DNA from: Acidobacteriota bacterium
GTDB lineage: Bacteria > Acidobacteriota > Terriglobia > Acidiferrales > UBA7541
Reading direction: 5' to 3'
Length of the DNA: 41,287 bases
Assembly: GCA_003152355.1 (NCBI GenBank)
Contig: PMAA01000205.1
Span: 6,492 to 47,778 of the forward strand
Below, one piece after another: positions 24,992-33,477 of this stretch (the stretch's first letter is position 1; each line of letters opens with the position of its first letter). The translations under genes and the position numbers were made by a program. Below the pieces are notes generated by a model. It ran no database searches. It was not told the origin of the DNA and worked only from the letters and a program-made list of their open reading frames with translations.

Positions 24992-25660
24992 ATGGAGGAC
25001 GTGCAGCGAATCGTTGGCGTCGAGCCTTCCATGATCAAAATCGTCACAATTGAACGGGAGTACGGATGCGGTGGAGGCGAGATCGCTCATTCGCTCGCGA
25101 TGCAGTTGGGCTGGAAGCTGTGGGATCAGTTGCTGACCGAGGAGATCGCCAGGCTTGCGAATTGCCCCAAAGCCGTCGTTGAAGTTCGAGAGGAACGCAC
25201 CGATCCGCTCTACTATCGGCTCTTCAAATCCTTTTTGCGCGGAAGCTATGAAGGCAGCCTCAATGCGCACAAGCTCAACGTAGTTGACAGCGAAAGCATT
25301 TTGAAAATTACGGAACGAGTCGTTCAGCACGCCGCTAAGACCGGAGACTCTGTCATCGTCGGACGCGGTTCACAGCATTTTCTCAGGAATCGCCCGGACA
25401 CGCTGCGTGTATTTCTTTACGCTCCGAGAGAAAATAAAGTGCGGCGCCTCCTGGCTCGCGGCAAGAGTGAGCACGAAGCCCAGCAGCTCGTTGATACCGT
25501 TGACGGCGAGCGCCACGATTTCATCCAGAAATATTTCCACGTCGAATGGCCTGACCGCGCCGTTTACCACGCCATGATCAATACCGCGATCGGTGATGAA
25601 GCCGTCGTTCACATGATTCTGGATTTCATGAAAACCATCGACGTAAGAGTCACAGACTGA
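24992..25660 (+). CDS. Cytidylate-kinase-like family protein
   Basis: A 222-aa P-loop protein of the cytidylate-kinase-like family (PF13189 type). The start of the core is MIKIVTIEREYGCGGGEIA, where the family has a glycine-rich loop (EYGSGGG) in place of a classic Walker A. Later come VIVGRGSQHFLRNRPDTLRVFLYAPRENKVRRLL and a DRAVYHAMINTAIGDEAVV tail, all family-like. The reaction is not established for this family; it is often found beside transport or membrane genes. Two starts are possible: ATG 24992 (used) or ATG 25031, which gives the more family-like N-terminus; neither has a strong Shine-Dalgarno. It follows the EmrB gene by 20 bases and is probably in that operon. Confidence 0.87.
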   Translation: MEDVQRIVGVEPSMIKIVTIEREYGCGGGEIAHSLAMQLGWKLWDQLLTEEIARLANCPKAVVEVREERTDPLYYRLFKSFLRGSYEGSLNAHKLNVVDSESILKITERVVQHAAKTGDSVIVGRGSQHFLRNRPDTLRVFLYAPRENKVRRLLARGKSEHEAQQLVDTVDGERHDFIQKYFHVEWPDRAVYHAMINTAIGDEAVVHMILDFMKTIDVRVTD

Positions 25661-25993
25661 CTCCAGAATCGAGAGCGAGGCGTGCCATACCTACCTGAAG
25701 AGCATCCATTTGACGAAGACGGGGCTGGCAGTTCCCGTTTTGAATGAGCTCGCGACAATACCTCTAGACCTGCGGGATCGCCGGCATGGTTGCGACAAAC
25801 TGCAAATCAACCTGCTGCGCACCTGACCAGGCAAACTGGAATAGAGCGGGCCCTTTGATGCAAATCGCACAGAAAGTCCTATCACCTAAGTACCTGTCTG
25901 TAGTCACACGATAGTACTGGTTGTTTGAACCAGATGGGCTCTTTCATGTGTTCATTGCATCTCGTACGCTCTAGATAAGAGAGGTAACGGGCT
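25661..25993. other. Intergenic region after efflux operon
   Basis: A 333-base gap without a supported gene. It holds a small inverted repeat, CTGGTT-GTTTG-AACCAG (25917-25933), without a T-run. Just upstream is a direct repeat ACCT-AAGT-ACCT inside ATCACCTAAGTACCTGTCTG, which could be a binding site for the downstream small gene. These are observations only. Confidence 0.3.
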
Positions 25994-26506
25994 ATGATTC
26001 TCGCGGCTGTAGTGATGCTGTTCCAAATGCAAGCGACATCCCCTAAGGCAGAAGCGAACCGGTCAGAGGCCGTCTGGTATGCCGAGAATATTTCCACGCC
26101 TGCACCTTTCGGCGCGTTCGCCCCAGTCGTTCCGTCGTCCGGAACGCCGAGCGCTCGACTCGCGGAAGATGGCATCCATTTCGTGAACCTTCCCGACAAC
26201 GACGGAACAAAGCCGACACCGAAGGCGACGCCCGTTTTCCCCGACGCGAAAACTCAGTTTCTTTCCGGAGTTTACATCCCGGATCACTTCGAGCCGCTGC
26301 CGCCGCTTCCCGACAAACATTACGACGCCGTGAAATCCGGCGGGTACAAGCGGCTCTACCTCGGCATCGCGCAATCGAGCACGGGGAAGTTCAATCGAGC
26401 ACGACGACGTTTGAAGCTTGGACGGCCAACCGAGGAAACGGCCGCAGGAAGCCCGGAGCGCGATGCCCCGAGTTCGCCTGGCCAAATCACCGTCGCGTCT
26501 GAATAG
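25994..26506 (+). CDS. Hypothetical protein
   Basis: A 170-aa protein I do not recognise. A short hydrophobic start (MILAAVVMLFQMQA) might act as a weak signal peptide or anchor, but it lacks basic residues. The rest is rich in Pro, Ala and Ser and looks partly disordered (PAPFGAFAPVVPSSGTPSARL, HFEPLPPLPDKHYDAVKSGG). The C-terminus is basic, then low complexity. GAGG lies about nine bases upstream of the ATG. No neighbour suggests a role; it stands alone, facing the GH3 gene. It could be a fast-evolving small secreted protein or a non-coding frame. Confidence 0.5.
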   Translation: MILAAVVMLFQMQATSPKAEANRSEAVWYAENISTPAPFGAFAPVVPSSGTPSARLAEDGIHFVNLPDNDGTKPTPKATPVFPDAKTQFLSGVYIPDHFEPLPPLPDKHYDAVKSGGYKRLYLGIAQSSTGKFNRARRRLKLGRPTEETAAGSPERDAPSSPGQITVASE

Positions 26507-26722
26507 AGTCCTAAGAGAATCAATCGCAAAATGGGCACGTCCTCAGATTCCATGCCGCCTCGATAAATCCGTTCATGCGGAGTTTTTCATAGTTCAAGCC
26601 CGCCGCCAATTCAGGGAATTCTGCAACCTGCGGAAGAGAGGCATGAGGCGCGCCGTTCCGAATCGCTGGTGAGGGGTGCTCGGTTCACCTATTCGATCTG
26701 GGTGAACGGAGCGTGATGGCAG

Positions 26723-28960
26723 CTATTGCACTTGGAGCGTCGCGTTCAAAGGAGTTTCGCTGGAGGATGGACCGGCAAAGATCTTGTAGGCGCCTGGAAA
26801 TAGATTCCAAGCATTTGTTCGCTCATCGAAGACGGATATCATCTGCGGATCGACGGCAACTGTTACGGTCTTGGACTCGCCCGGGGCAAGCTTGATCCGC
26901 TGCCATCCCACGAGACGCTTGAACGGTTCACCGGCAGCCTCCGGAAGTGTCGCGTACACCTCCGCGATTTCGGTGCCGGCACGCTTGCCGAGGTTCTTCA
27001 CAGCAAAACTTACGGTCCGCTGTGCATTGTCGGTCTTCAGGTCGGAGTAGGTATAGGTTGTGTAGGACAGCCCGAACCCGAATGGAAACAGCACTTCCTT
27101 GTGCTCGGACTCGTACCACTTGTAGCCGACCTTGAGGCCCTCGTCGTAGTGCACAGTGTAGTTGGATTCGATGTGCGTGCTTCCATTCACCGCGCCGGTG
27201 CCTTGCCCCAAGTCTTCTGAAGAAAGTGGCGGGATGGCCGGATGCGGCAAATCGGCATCGCTCGTTGGGAAGGTTATTGCGAGTTTGGCGGAAGGGTTCA
27301 CGTCTCCGGCCAGCACGTTGGCAAGAGCCTTATGACCTCTGCTACCCGCGTACCATGCTTCCACGATGCCGCTAACCTTTCCGATCCAAGGCATCGTCAC
27401 TGCCGTGCCAGTTTCAAGAACAACAATTGTGTGTGGATTCGCTGCCGCCACTTGCTCGATCAACGCATCCTGTTTGTCGGGAAGTGAAAGGGTGGTCACG
27501 TCCATGCCTTCCGACAACCATTGGTACGCAAAAACGATAGCGATATCGGCGCGTTTAGCCAGAGCTGCGGCGGCCATTGGGTCTTGGCCCGAGTCGAACT
27601 CTATTTTCGCATTCGGAATCTTTTCCTGCAGAGCCTTGAGCGGCGACGTGGGGAACCATATGTGATCCTGCCAGTGAGTAGCACCCTTCCCTGGAGGCGC
27701 AATCGCATTGCCGCCGGGCGGGTCTACTTGTGCTGAACCGCCTCCAGAAATCATTCCCACGTCAGCGTGTCCGCCGATTACCGCGATGCTCTCGGTCGTA
27801 GTCGAGTCTAACGGCAGGATCGCTTTCTCGTTCTTGAGAAGCACGATGCTGTTTTCTTCCAGATGCTGGGCGATTTCCAGCCCGCCTTCCACATCGATGA
27901 CGCCCTTCTCGATGGGATTGTCCACAATGCCGGAAAGGAACTCGGCATACAGAACTCGGCGCGCATGGTCATCGATATCAGCCATGGGCACCTTGCCCGC
28001 CTTGACTGCCTTCGCTAGCTCCGACCCAAAGTAATCGGCCATGGGTTGTTCCTGGTCCAAGCCCGCTGCTGAAGCCTTCTCGGTGCTGTGTGTACCGCCC
28101 CAATCGGAGATGACGAAACCCTTATATCCCCATTCCGTCTTAAGAACTTCGTGCAGCGTGTAGGCGTTCTCACATGCGTAGTCGCCGTTAATGCGGTTAT
28201 AGGAGCACATTACCGCGCCTGGGTTCGCGATCTTGATACCGATATGGAAGGCGAGAAGATCGCTCTCCTGCATGGCGCGTTTGGAGATGATCGAATTCAC
28301 GATATTTCGACCGGTCTCCTGGTCGTTGACGGCGTAATGCTTAATGTCGCCAATGACGTGCTGCGCCTGCTCGCACTTCATGAGATTTCCAACCATTGTT
28401 CCGCCGAGCAGCGGATCTTCTCCGGCGTACTCGAACGTGCGCCCATTGCGCGGCTCCCGCGTTATATTTACGCCTCCGCCCAACGTCATATTGAACCCCT
28501 GGGCTCGCAGCTCGCGACCGATCATCGCCCCGTACTCGCAGGCGCCCTGCGGATCCCAACTCGAAGCGGCCGCAAGAGTGGATGGAAGTGCCGTCGAGTA
28601 GCGGCCATTCTTTCCGCTGTCGCGAATCCCATAAGCGGCGTCGGAAATGAAGATTGGGGGGATGCCTAACCGCTCCACTCCTTCAACGTAGCCTGCGCCT
28701 CCGTTCGCCAGATGAGTCAAAGGCATCTGCCATTGAGAAGCATGTGCCATACCGTTGCCGTGCAAGAGCGCAATTTTCTCTTCCAAGGTCATCTGCTTCA
28801 GAACCATCTCGGCCCGCTCTTCGGGAGAGAGGTTGGAGTGCATCCAGGGCTGCTTGGTGTCCTGAGCGATGCCGGAACGTGCGCCCCCGATAAAACACAT
28901 CGTTCCTGCGAGTACACAGACCGCCCGCAACTGGGCTCGCCTAAAATTCTGAACCTGCAT
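26723..28960 (-). CDS. GH3 beta-glucosidase, secreted
   Basis: Glycoside hydrolase family 3 enzyme that releases glucose or xylose from the ends of beta-linked sugars, about 745 aa. The ATG at 28960 has AGGAG six bases upstream. The signal peptide is LRAVCVLAGTMCFIGGARSGIAQD. The (alpha/beta)8 domain contains LHGNGMAH, DAAYGIRDSG, FEYAGEDPLLGG, IKHYAVNDQETGR and the nucleophile Asp in GFVISDWGGTHS. The second alpha/beta domain has IVLLKNEKAILPLD and GGGSAQVDPPGG. A C-terminal fibronectin-III-like domain (VSFAVKNLGKRAGTEIAEVYATLP ... KRLVGWQRIKLAPGES) completes the standard layout. It lies 88 bases after the transaldolase-family gene on the same strand and is likely co-transcribed with it under LacI-type control. 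Confidence 0.97.
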   Translation of the reverse strand: MQVQNFRRAQLRAVCVLAGTMCFIGGARSGIAQDTKQPWMHSNLSPEERAEMVLKQMTLEEKIALLHGNGMAHASQWQMPLTHLANGGAGYVEGVERLGIPPIFISDAAYGIRDSGKNGRYSTALPSTLAAASSWDPQGACEYGAMIGRELRAQGFNMTLGGGVNITREPRNGRTFEYAGEDPLLGGTMVGNLMKCEQAQHVIGDIKHYAVNDQETGRNIVNSIISKRAMQESDLLAFHIGIKIANPGAVMCSYNRINGDYACENAYTLHEVLKTEWGYKGFVISDWGGTHSTEKASAAGLDQEQPMADYFGSELAKAVKAGKVPMADIDDHARRVLYAEFLSGIVDNPIEKGVIDVEGGLEIAQHLEENSIVLLKNEKAILPLDSTTTESIAVIGGHADVGMISGGGSAQVDPPGGNAIAPPGKGATHWQDHIWFPTSPLKALQEKIPNAKIEFDSGQDPMAAAALAKRADIAIVFAYQWLSEGMDVTTLSLPDKQDALIEQVAAANPHTIVVLETGTAVTMPWIGKVSGIVEAWYAGSRGHKALANVLAGDVNPSAKLAITFPTSDADLPHPAIPPLSSEDLGQGTGAVNGSTHIESNYTVHYDEGLKVGYKWYESEHKEVLFPFGFGLSYTTYTYSDLKTDNAQRTVSFAVKNLGKRAGTEIAEVYATLPEAAGEPFKRLVGWQRIKLAPGESKTVTVAVDPQMISVFDERTNAWNLFPGAYKIFAGPSSSETPLNATLQVQ

Positions 28961-29048
28961 ATGTCTCCTGCTTTGCTCAACCATCTCTAAGCTGTGTGAT
29001 TTGCCCCACTAGCAAGTTCTGAACACAAGAACGCTACGCTCGCCAGTC

Positions 29049-30140
29049 TTATTTCGCGTCAGGATTCGGGATCATCCGATCACGGATGATCGCGGGGAGT
29101 TCGTGGCAGGCCGCGATGAACTGGCGAAGAGTCCGCCTGGTTGAGCCGAACGAGTCGAACTCATCCATCGAGAGACCCTCTTCCGCGTACGCGCGCTGGA
29201 AATCCGGGAATTTCAGCAAAAGCTCATCCACAATTTTTGGATCGACGGGATTGGCGATCCGAGGGATGACCTCGACATCACTCGAGTTGAAACGAACCTG
29301 CCATTTGTGCGGAGGAGAAATCACGACATCTCCGCCGATGAATTCGCTCCAGTGCATATGGTTGCGGAATGCCGCAGAGAGTAGCCGGATGCGATATCCA
29401 CGCTCACGAAAGATTTGGTAGGTCTTCTTGAAGGCGGCGACTCCAGCCCACTCGAGATATCCGGGATCGGTCGTGATTGATTCCATTTCTGCCTGAACCT
29501 TAAGCCAGTCGTCGAGTCGTCCCACCATGATCGTGCACACGGGCCCCATCGAGGAAATATCGTTGCCGGCACCTTGCCGGCGCTTTAGACCGCGCTCGAC
29601 CGCTTCCGCGACGGCGACGCACTGCGGAACTGTAAAACAAACCGTGGCATTGATGCTGATGCCCCGATAGGTGGCCTCTTCAATGGCTGCGATACCTGCT
29701 TTGGTGACAGGAATTTTTACAATCATGTTTGGCGCCAAGGCGTCGAATCTCACGGCTTGCGCCACAATCGCTTTGGCATCGCGGTGGAAGCGAGGGTCCG
29801 TCTGAATCGAGAGCCTGCCGTTGATCCCGCGGTGCTGTTCGAAGACCGGCATCAAAAGCTCCGCTGCTTTGATCGAAATTTCTTCGACCACCCTCCAGGC
29901 GATTTGGTCTTCTGTGGCGAGCGGCATCTCTTCGATGAGTTCGTCAATGCGATCCTTCCAGAGATGCATTTCCTTCTTCAATATTTCACAGACGATAACT
30001 GGATTGCAGGTGGCTCCAACCGCGCCATGATCGAGCGCATAGTTTAATTCCTGGAGAGAGGCGGAATCGTTCCAGAGGCAGGTGGGGGTCGTCTGGGTCA
30101 TTTCGAAGAGCGGGCTCTTGAATTTTACGAGTTGTTTCAT
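29049..30140 (-). CDS. Transaldolase-family protein
   Basis: A 363-aa protein from the ATG at 30140 (the track start is a GTG four codons earlier). It has the transaldolase barrel features: CLWNDSASLQELNYALDHGAVGATCNP near the N-terminus, the Schiff-base Lys in NMIVKIPVTKAGIAAIEEA, and the following GISINATVCFTVPQ. It is longer and more divergent than classical Tal (about 315-335 aa), so the substrate may be a sugar phosphate other than sedoheptulose-7-phosphate. It is the first gene of a unit with the GH3 glucosidase and is divergent from a LacI-type regulator. A promoter and LacI-type palindrome lie upstream (separate entries). Confidence 0.88.
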   Translation of the reverse strand: MKQLVKFKSPLFEMTQTTPTCLWNDSASLQELNYALDHGAVGATCNPVIVCEILKKEMHLWKDRIDELIEEMPLATEDQIAWRVVEEISIKAAELLMPVFEQHRGINGRLSIQTDPRFHRDAKAIVAQAVRFDALAPNMIVKIPVTKAGIAAIEEATYRGISINATVCFTVPQCVAVAEAVERGLKRRQGAGNDISSMGPVCTIMVGRLDDWLKVQAEMESITTDPGYLEWAGVAAFKKTYQIFRERGYRIRLLSAAFRNHMHWSEFIGGDVVISPPHKWQVRFNSSDVEVIPRIANPVDPKIVDELLLKFPDFQRAYAEEGLSMDEFDSFGSTRRTLRQFIAACHELPAIIRDRMIPNPDAK

Positions 30141-30254
30141 CGGATCCACCACCCGCTGCCCGATCGCAGCTGCTGCGGCGCCGAATCACGGGAAGCAGCG
30201 GCCCTCTGTGAACAAGAAATCGAATCGGCGTCCAGATTCCTGCGCGCCACCGAA

Positions 30255-30282
30255 AGTATACATCCAATACTTTGCAAGACAA
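30255..30282 (-). promoter_or_regulatory. Predicted sigma-70 promoter of the transaldolase/GH3 unit
   Basis: Minus-strand TTGTCT, 16-base spacer, TATACT. The -10 has one mismatch to TATAAT. It lies about 115 bases upstream of the transaldolase ATG, with a LacI-type palindrome eight bases upstream of the -35. Confidence 0.5.
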
Positions 30283-30289
30283 TGATTTC

Positions 30290-30303
30290 CCGAAACGTTT
30301 TGG
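30290..30303. promoter_or_regulatory. LacI-type operator between transaldolase and lacI-family genes
   Basis: CCGAAACGTTTTGG, an inverted repeat with one mismatch around a central CG, the form bound by LacI/GalR proteins. It lies between divergent promoters, beside the gene for a LacI-type protein, so autoregulation plus control of the sugar genes is the natural reading. Confidence 0.62.
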
Positions 30304-30350
30304 TTTTGGCTTTATGGCGGTTTCTAGTAAGCTCCTGATTTACAAACCTA

Positions 30351-31433
30351 ATGACTCCGTCTCTGAAGGGCGCGACGAGGAAAACTGGGTTGAGGTCAAA
30401 AGCGAATCGCGTAAAACGCCACGTTACAATTCGCGAAGTGGCCAAGGCGGCGGGCGCTTCCGTCTCCACAATCTCCGCAGCACTGAACAATTCAGACTAT
30501 GTCAGCACGGACATGCGCAGCCGAATTGATGAAGCGATCAAGACGCTGCGATATTTCCCGAATGATCTCGCACGAGGCCTTCGCCTTCAGAAAACACACT
30601 CCATTGCAATCGTCGTCCCCGATCTGTCAAACAACTTTTATATCGAGCTTGTGCGTGGTGCGAAAGACTACTCGGCTTCAGCGAATTTTACCGTCCTGAT
30701 CGGAGATTCCCGAGAAAGTTGGGAAGAAGAGCGCAATTACCTTGAGTCGTTTCACCGGCGTCGCGTTGACGGCATCGTGCGTGTCCCCGCCATTAACGCA
30801 GTCGGCGGGAAAGCCAAATCGTTCCTCGGAAATCTTCCGGTGGTTTACGCGGACCGCTACCCGCTTGTCCGCGATCCATACATCGGAAGAGTGGGCGTGG
30901 ACAATACCGGGGCAGCCGAAAGTGCCACACGCTACTTGCTGAGCCTTGGCCACCGGGATATCGGAATCATCGCAGGAGATGCTTCGAGCGGAACTTCGGT
31001 GGACAGGCTGCAGGGATTTTTGAGCGCGATTCGTAGTGCGAAAATCCGTCAGGACCGCTCGATGATTCATGCCGGGCACAACGATATGGAAAGCGGCCAT
31101 TTTCACGCGATGCAGCTATTGACGCGCGGCCAGCGCCCAACGGCAATTTTCTGCACCAACAACATGATGGCATTGGGCGCGCTGGCAGCCATACAGGAGA
31201 TCGGTCTCGCGTGCCCCGACGAGGTCAGCCTGCTGGGATTCGACGATTTTTATTGGGCGACGCTGCTACGGCCGAGGCTCACCGTGGTGCGCCAACCCGC
31301 GAGAGAAATAGGAATGATTGCCGCGAGACTCTTGATCGATCATATCGAAGGACGAGTGAGCGTTCCCACTCCAGCCGTACTCAAGACACAACTGATAGTG
31401 CGAGATTCCTGCTGTCCCCCGAGAAAAATATAA
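30351..31433 (+). CDS. LacI/GalR-family transcription regulator
   Basis: DNA-binding sugar-responsive regulator, 360 aa. The LacI helix-turn-helix and hinge lie at about residues 25-75 (HVTIREVAKAAGASVSTISAALNN ... YFPNDLARGLRLQKT). The periplasmic-binding-like effector domain follows (IAIVVPDLSNNFYIELVRGAK, DNTGAAESATRYLLSLGHRDIGIIAG, RPTAIFCTNNMMALGALAAIQE, LLGFDDFYWATLLRPRLTVVRQP). The ATG at 30351 has no Shine-Dalgarno; a TTG at 30390 has GAGGA eight bases upstream and would still keep the whole helix-turn-helix, so it may be the true start. It is divergent from the transaldolase/GH3 unit with an operator between them, and convergent with the permease. Similar operators occur near other genes in the window (see findings). 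Confidence 0.95.
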   Translation: MTPSLKGATRKTGLRSKANRVKRHVTIREVAKAAGASVSTISAALNNSDYVSTDMRSRIDEAIKTLRYFPNDLARGLRLQKTHSIAIVVPDLSNNFYIELVRGAKDYSASANFTVLIGDSRESWEEERNYLESFHRRRVDGIVRVPAINAVGGKAKSFLGNLPVVYADRYPLVRDPYIGRVGVDNTGAAESATRYLLSLGHRDIGIIAGDASSGTSVDRLQGFLSAIRSAKIRQDRSMIHAGHNDMESGHFHAMQLLTRGQRPTAIFCTNNMMALGALAAIQEIGLACPDEVSLLGFDDFYWATLLRPRLTVVRQPAREIGMIAARLLIDHIEGRVSVPTPAVLKTQLIVRDSCCPPRKI

Positions 31434-31462
31434 GCGCGGAGGCTATGCTCTTTTTCGGAGTG

Positions 31463-32890
31463 CTAGCCATTTGGCGCAGAGCGGCCGTGGGCTTGGTCGA
31501 GCGGCCATGTTTTGACGGCCCGCGCCCGAAGAAAATACGCGCCCAATCCCAATACTAAAAGAATGCCAGCAGTGCCGAGATTCTGGCGTTGTTCCGGCGC
31601 GCTCGCGACAAAGATCCACCCTACAAGTGCAATGAGCGCCGGCACGGGATAAAGCCACATGCCATAGGGACGCTGGATTTCTGTGCGATATTTGCGCATG
31701 GCGAACACGGCGAATATCTGAGGGATGAACTGAAACACAATCTGAATGATCATTAAAGCTGAGAGCAGCCGCTCCAGCGAAAACCAGCAGAGTGGAATGG
31801 CCATCGCATTGATGGCGATAAGTGAAACGGTTGGAAAGCGGCCCGTGGAATGGACGCGGCCGAACATCTTAAAAAAGTTTCCCTCCGCGCCGGCGGCATA
31901 GAGGATTCGAGTGAGACCCAGGCTCAAGCTGAAAATCCCCCCGAGAGTCGCGACCAGAATGAGGCATGTCATCACCGAGGCCGCGCGTGAGCCGTACAAC
32001 TTTCCGATGAAATCCGACACCACCGCGTGAGAGACGGCGGCTTCGCGCCATGGAATCGTTCCGATAATCACCTCGCTCATTAACAGGTAAAGGACAGCGA
32101 TGATCAGAACCGAGAACACAATGGCTCTGGGAATATTCTTCGCGGGATTTTTGACTTCGCCTCCGAGGTAGGTGATGTTGTTGTACCCGCCATAGTTATA
32201 CATCGCGAATAAGGTGGCCCCCGCCAAACCGTAGAAAAACGATTTGGAGAGATGAAACGCGCCAGGCGGAAAATCAAATACCATCTTCGTGTTGATGTGT
32301 ATTACGCCGGAAACGATTACCCAAAACATCGCGACCAACACCACGCCCAACATGACAACCGAGTAACGTCCCACCGATTTGATGGGACGATACAAAAGGA
32401 ATGTGACGAGCACACAAATGGATGCGGCGATGGCGCCGACGCCAACGTGACTTAATCCAGGAAAGAAATAATGGGTATATTCGGCGAAGCCGACGCAGGC
32501 CCCCGAAATGGATAGTGGACCGACAAAAATTGTTTCCCATAGGAAGAGGAAAGAGAATAATTGGCCCCAGGCGCGGGAGTTGAAGGCCTCGCGAAAATAT
32601 ATATACGCCCCGCCGGCCCCGGGCATCGCGGCGCCCAGTTCGGCGTAAACCATCCCATCGCAGACGGAAAACAATGCTCCGAGAAACCATCCGAGCACAG
32701 CCTGCGGCCCGCCCATCGCGGAAAGTATCACTCCGATGGTGATGAAAGGGCCGATGCCAATCATCTCCAGCATGTTTACGGCGGTGGACTGGACCAAGCC
32801 CATGCCGCGAACAAGTTTTTCGGAAGGTCCCGCGATGTCGGCGGGAAGATGCGGTGCAGGGTTTTCGGTCACGTCACGCGTCCTGGACAC
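31463..32890 (-). CDS. APC-superfamily amino acid permease
   Basis: Inner-membrane transporter of the amino acid/polyamine/organocation superfamily, 475 aa with about 12 helices. The first helix has the unwound substrate-binding stretch NMLEMIGIGPFITIGVILSAMGG. It continues LGALFSVCDGMVYAELGAAMPGAGGAYIYFREAF, the conserved family core, and YNYGGYNNITYLGGEVKNPAKNIPRAI in the middle. The substrate is probably an amino acid, but the family also has members for other small organic ions. It ends 29 bases from the LacI gene, convergently. A LacI-type palindrome lies about 75 bases upstream of its start, so it may belong to the same regulon although no sugar-transport motif is visible. Confidence 0.93.
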   Translation of the reverse strand: MSRTRDVTENPAPHLPADIAGPSEKLVRGMGLVQSTAVNMLEMIGIGPFITIGVILSAMGGPQAVLGWFLGALFSVCDGMVYAELGAAMPGAGGAYIYFREAFNSRAWGQLFSFLFLWETIFVGPLSISGACVGFAEYTHYFFPGLSHVGVGAIAASICVLVTFLLYRPIKSVGRYSVVMLGVVLVAMFWVIVSGVIHINTKMVFDFPPGAFHLSKSFFYGLAGATLFAMYNYGGYNNITYLGGEVKNPAKNIPRAIVFSVLIIAVLYLLMSEVIIGTIPWREAAVSHAVVSDFIGKLYGSRAASVMTCLILVATLGGIFSLSLGLTRILYAAGAEGNFFKMFGRVHSTGRFPTVSLIAINAMAIPLCWFSLERLLSALMIIQIVFQFIPQIFAVFAMRKYRTEIQRPYGMWLYPVPALIALVGWIFVASAPEQRQNLGTAGILLVLGLGAYFLRARAVKTWPLDQAHGRSAPNG

Positions 32891-32915
32891 ACGCTGTATC
32901 GATTATCGAGCGCGC

Positions 32916-32944
32916 ACTATAGCAGCGTGATTCGGCACGGACAA
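32916..32944 (-). promoter_or_regulatory. Predicted sigma-70 promoter of the APC permease gene
   Basis: Minus-strand TTGTCC, 17-base spacer, TATAGT. The -10 has one mismatch. It lies about 26 bases upstream of the permease ATG, with a LacI-type palindrome 19 bases upstream of the -35. Confidence 0.5.
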
Positions 32945-32963
32945 GGAGAGAAGTGCCAATGTA

Positions 32964-32977
32964 CTGAAACGTTTCGG
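32964..32977. promoter_or_regulatory. LacI-type operator upstream of the APC permease
   Basis: CTGAAACGTTTCGG, containing the perfect 10-base palindrome GAAACGTTTC. It matches the operator beside the LacI-family gene in all but two positions and sits just upstream of a predicted promoter. Confidence 0.6.
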
Positions 32978-33044
32978 CATTAATCCGCCTCGGGACGTTT
33001 GACGGGTGGGAGAAAACACAAACGATCTCGCTAAGAAATTGGGA

Positions 33045-33235
33045 GTGGACAAGCCGCGGGAAATTACGTTAGCGTTCGAGCGATTTTTGTAAAACGAGGG
33101 CATATGGTGCAGCTCACGAGAAGGGATCTAGTGCTGTCAGGGTTGGCGCTCCCCGGGATCGCGGCCACATTTTACAGAGGCGCTCCGAGCGACGACGCTC
33201 ACCTAAAGCCGAAACGATTCGAGGAAACCGCCGGA
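33045..33235 (+). repeat. Diverged direct repeat, copy 1 (creatininase 5' end)
   Basis: Begins GTGGACAAGCCGCG and runs through a ribosome site, start codon, Tat-like leader and the KRFEETAG codons. It aligns over its whole length with 35059-35242 at clearly more than chance identity. The two copies flank the heptaheme cytochrome gene in the same orientation. Similarity also continues about 40-50 bases upstream of the boundary given. Confidence 0.65.
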
Positions 33236-33325
33236 TTTGAAATAGCCGATGTTGTGGCCACTCATCCCCTGGCGATTTTGCCGCTGGGAAGCCTGGAATT
33301 CCACGGCTCCTCGACAATTGGTTGA
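33104..33325 (+). pseudogene. Truncated creatininase-family gene (5' fragment)
   Basis: A 73-codon open frame with a Tat-like leader (LTRRDLVLSGLALPGIAA) followed by KRFEETAGFEIADVVATHPLAILPLGSLEFHG. The last part matches the start of the creatininase/amidohydrolase family, where the metal-binding E-x-HG motif sits about 40 residues into the domain. After EFHG the frame ends quickly in unrelated residues, so about 200 residues of the enzyme are missing. GAGGGC precedes the ATG. Such a peptide cannot be an active enzyme. The same 5' end recurs in degraded form at 35059 (see repeats). Confidence 0.7.
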
Positions 33326-33477
33326 AGCACGATGAAGTGCCCGGGAGTTGGTAGACGTAGCGGAATCTAGAAGCGTCTGTTTCGCGGAAGGCGGAGATTC
33401 GTTACTCCGTTCGTCTCTGATCTTCTCATCCTGCGACGTCCGGCCACTCCGACCGGCCCGCAATCCAGCTTCCTACG

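Noticed and set aside
26683-26707. Hairpin GTTCACC...GGTGAAC between convergent genes
   Set aside because: Seven-base stem with an 11-base loop and no T-run; not convincing as a terminator.
33209-33222. Operator-like CCGAAACGATTCGA
   Set aside because: Lies inside the coding part of the creatininase fragment (KPKRFEE); likely a chance match to the LacI-type pattern.
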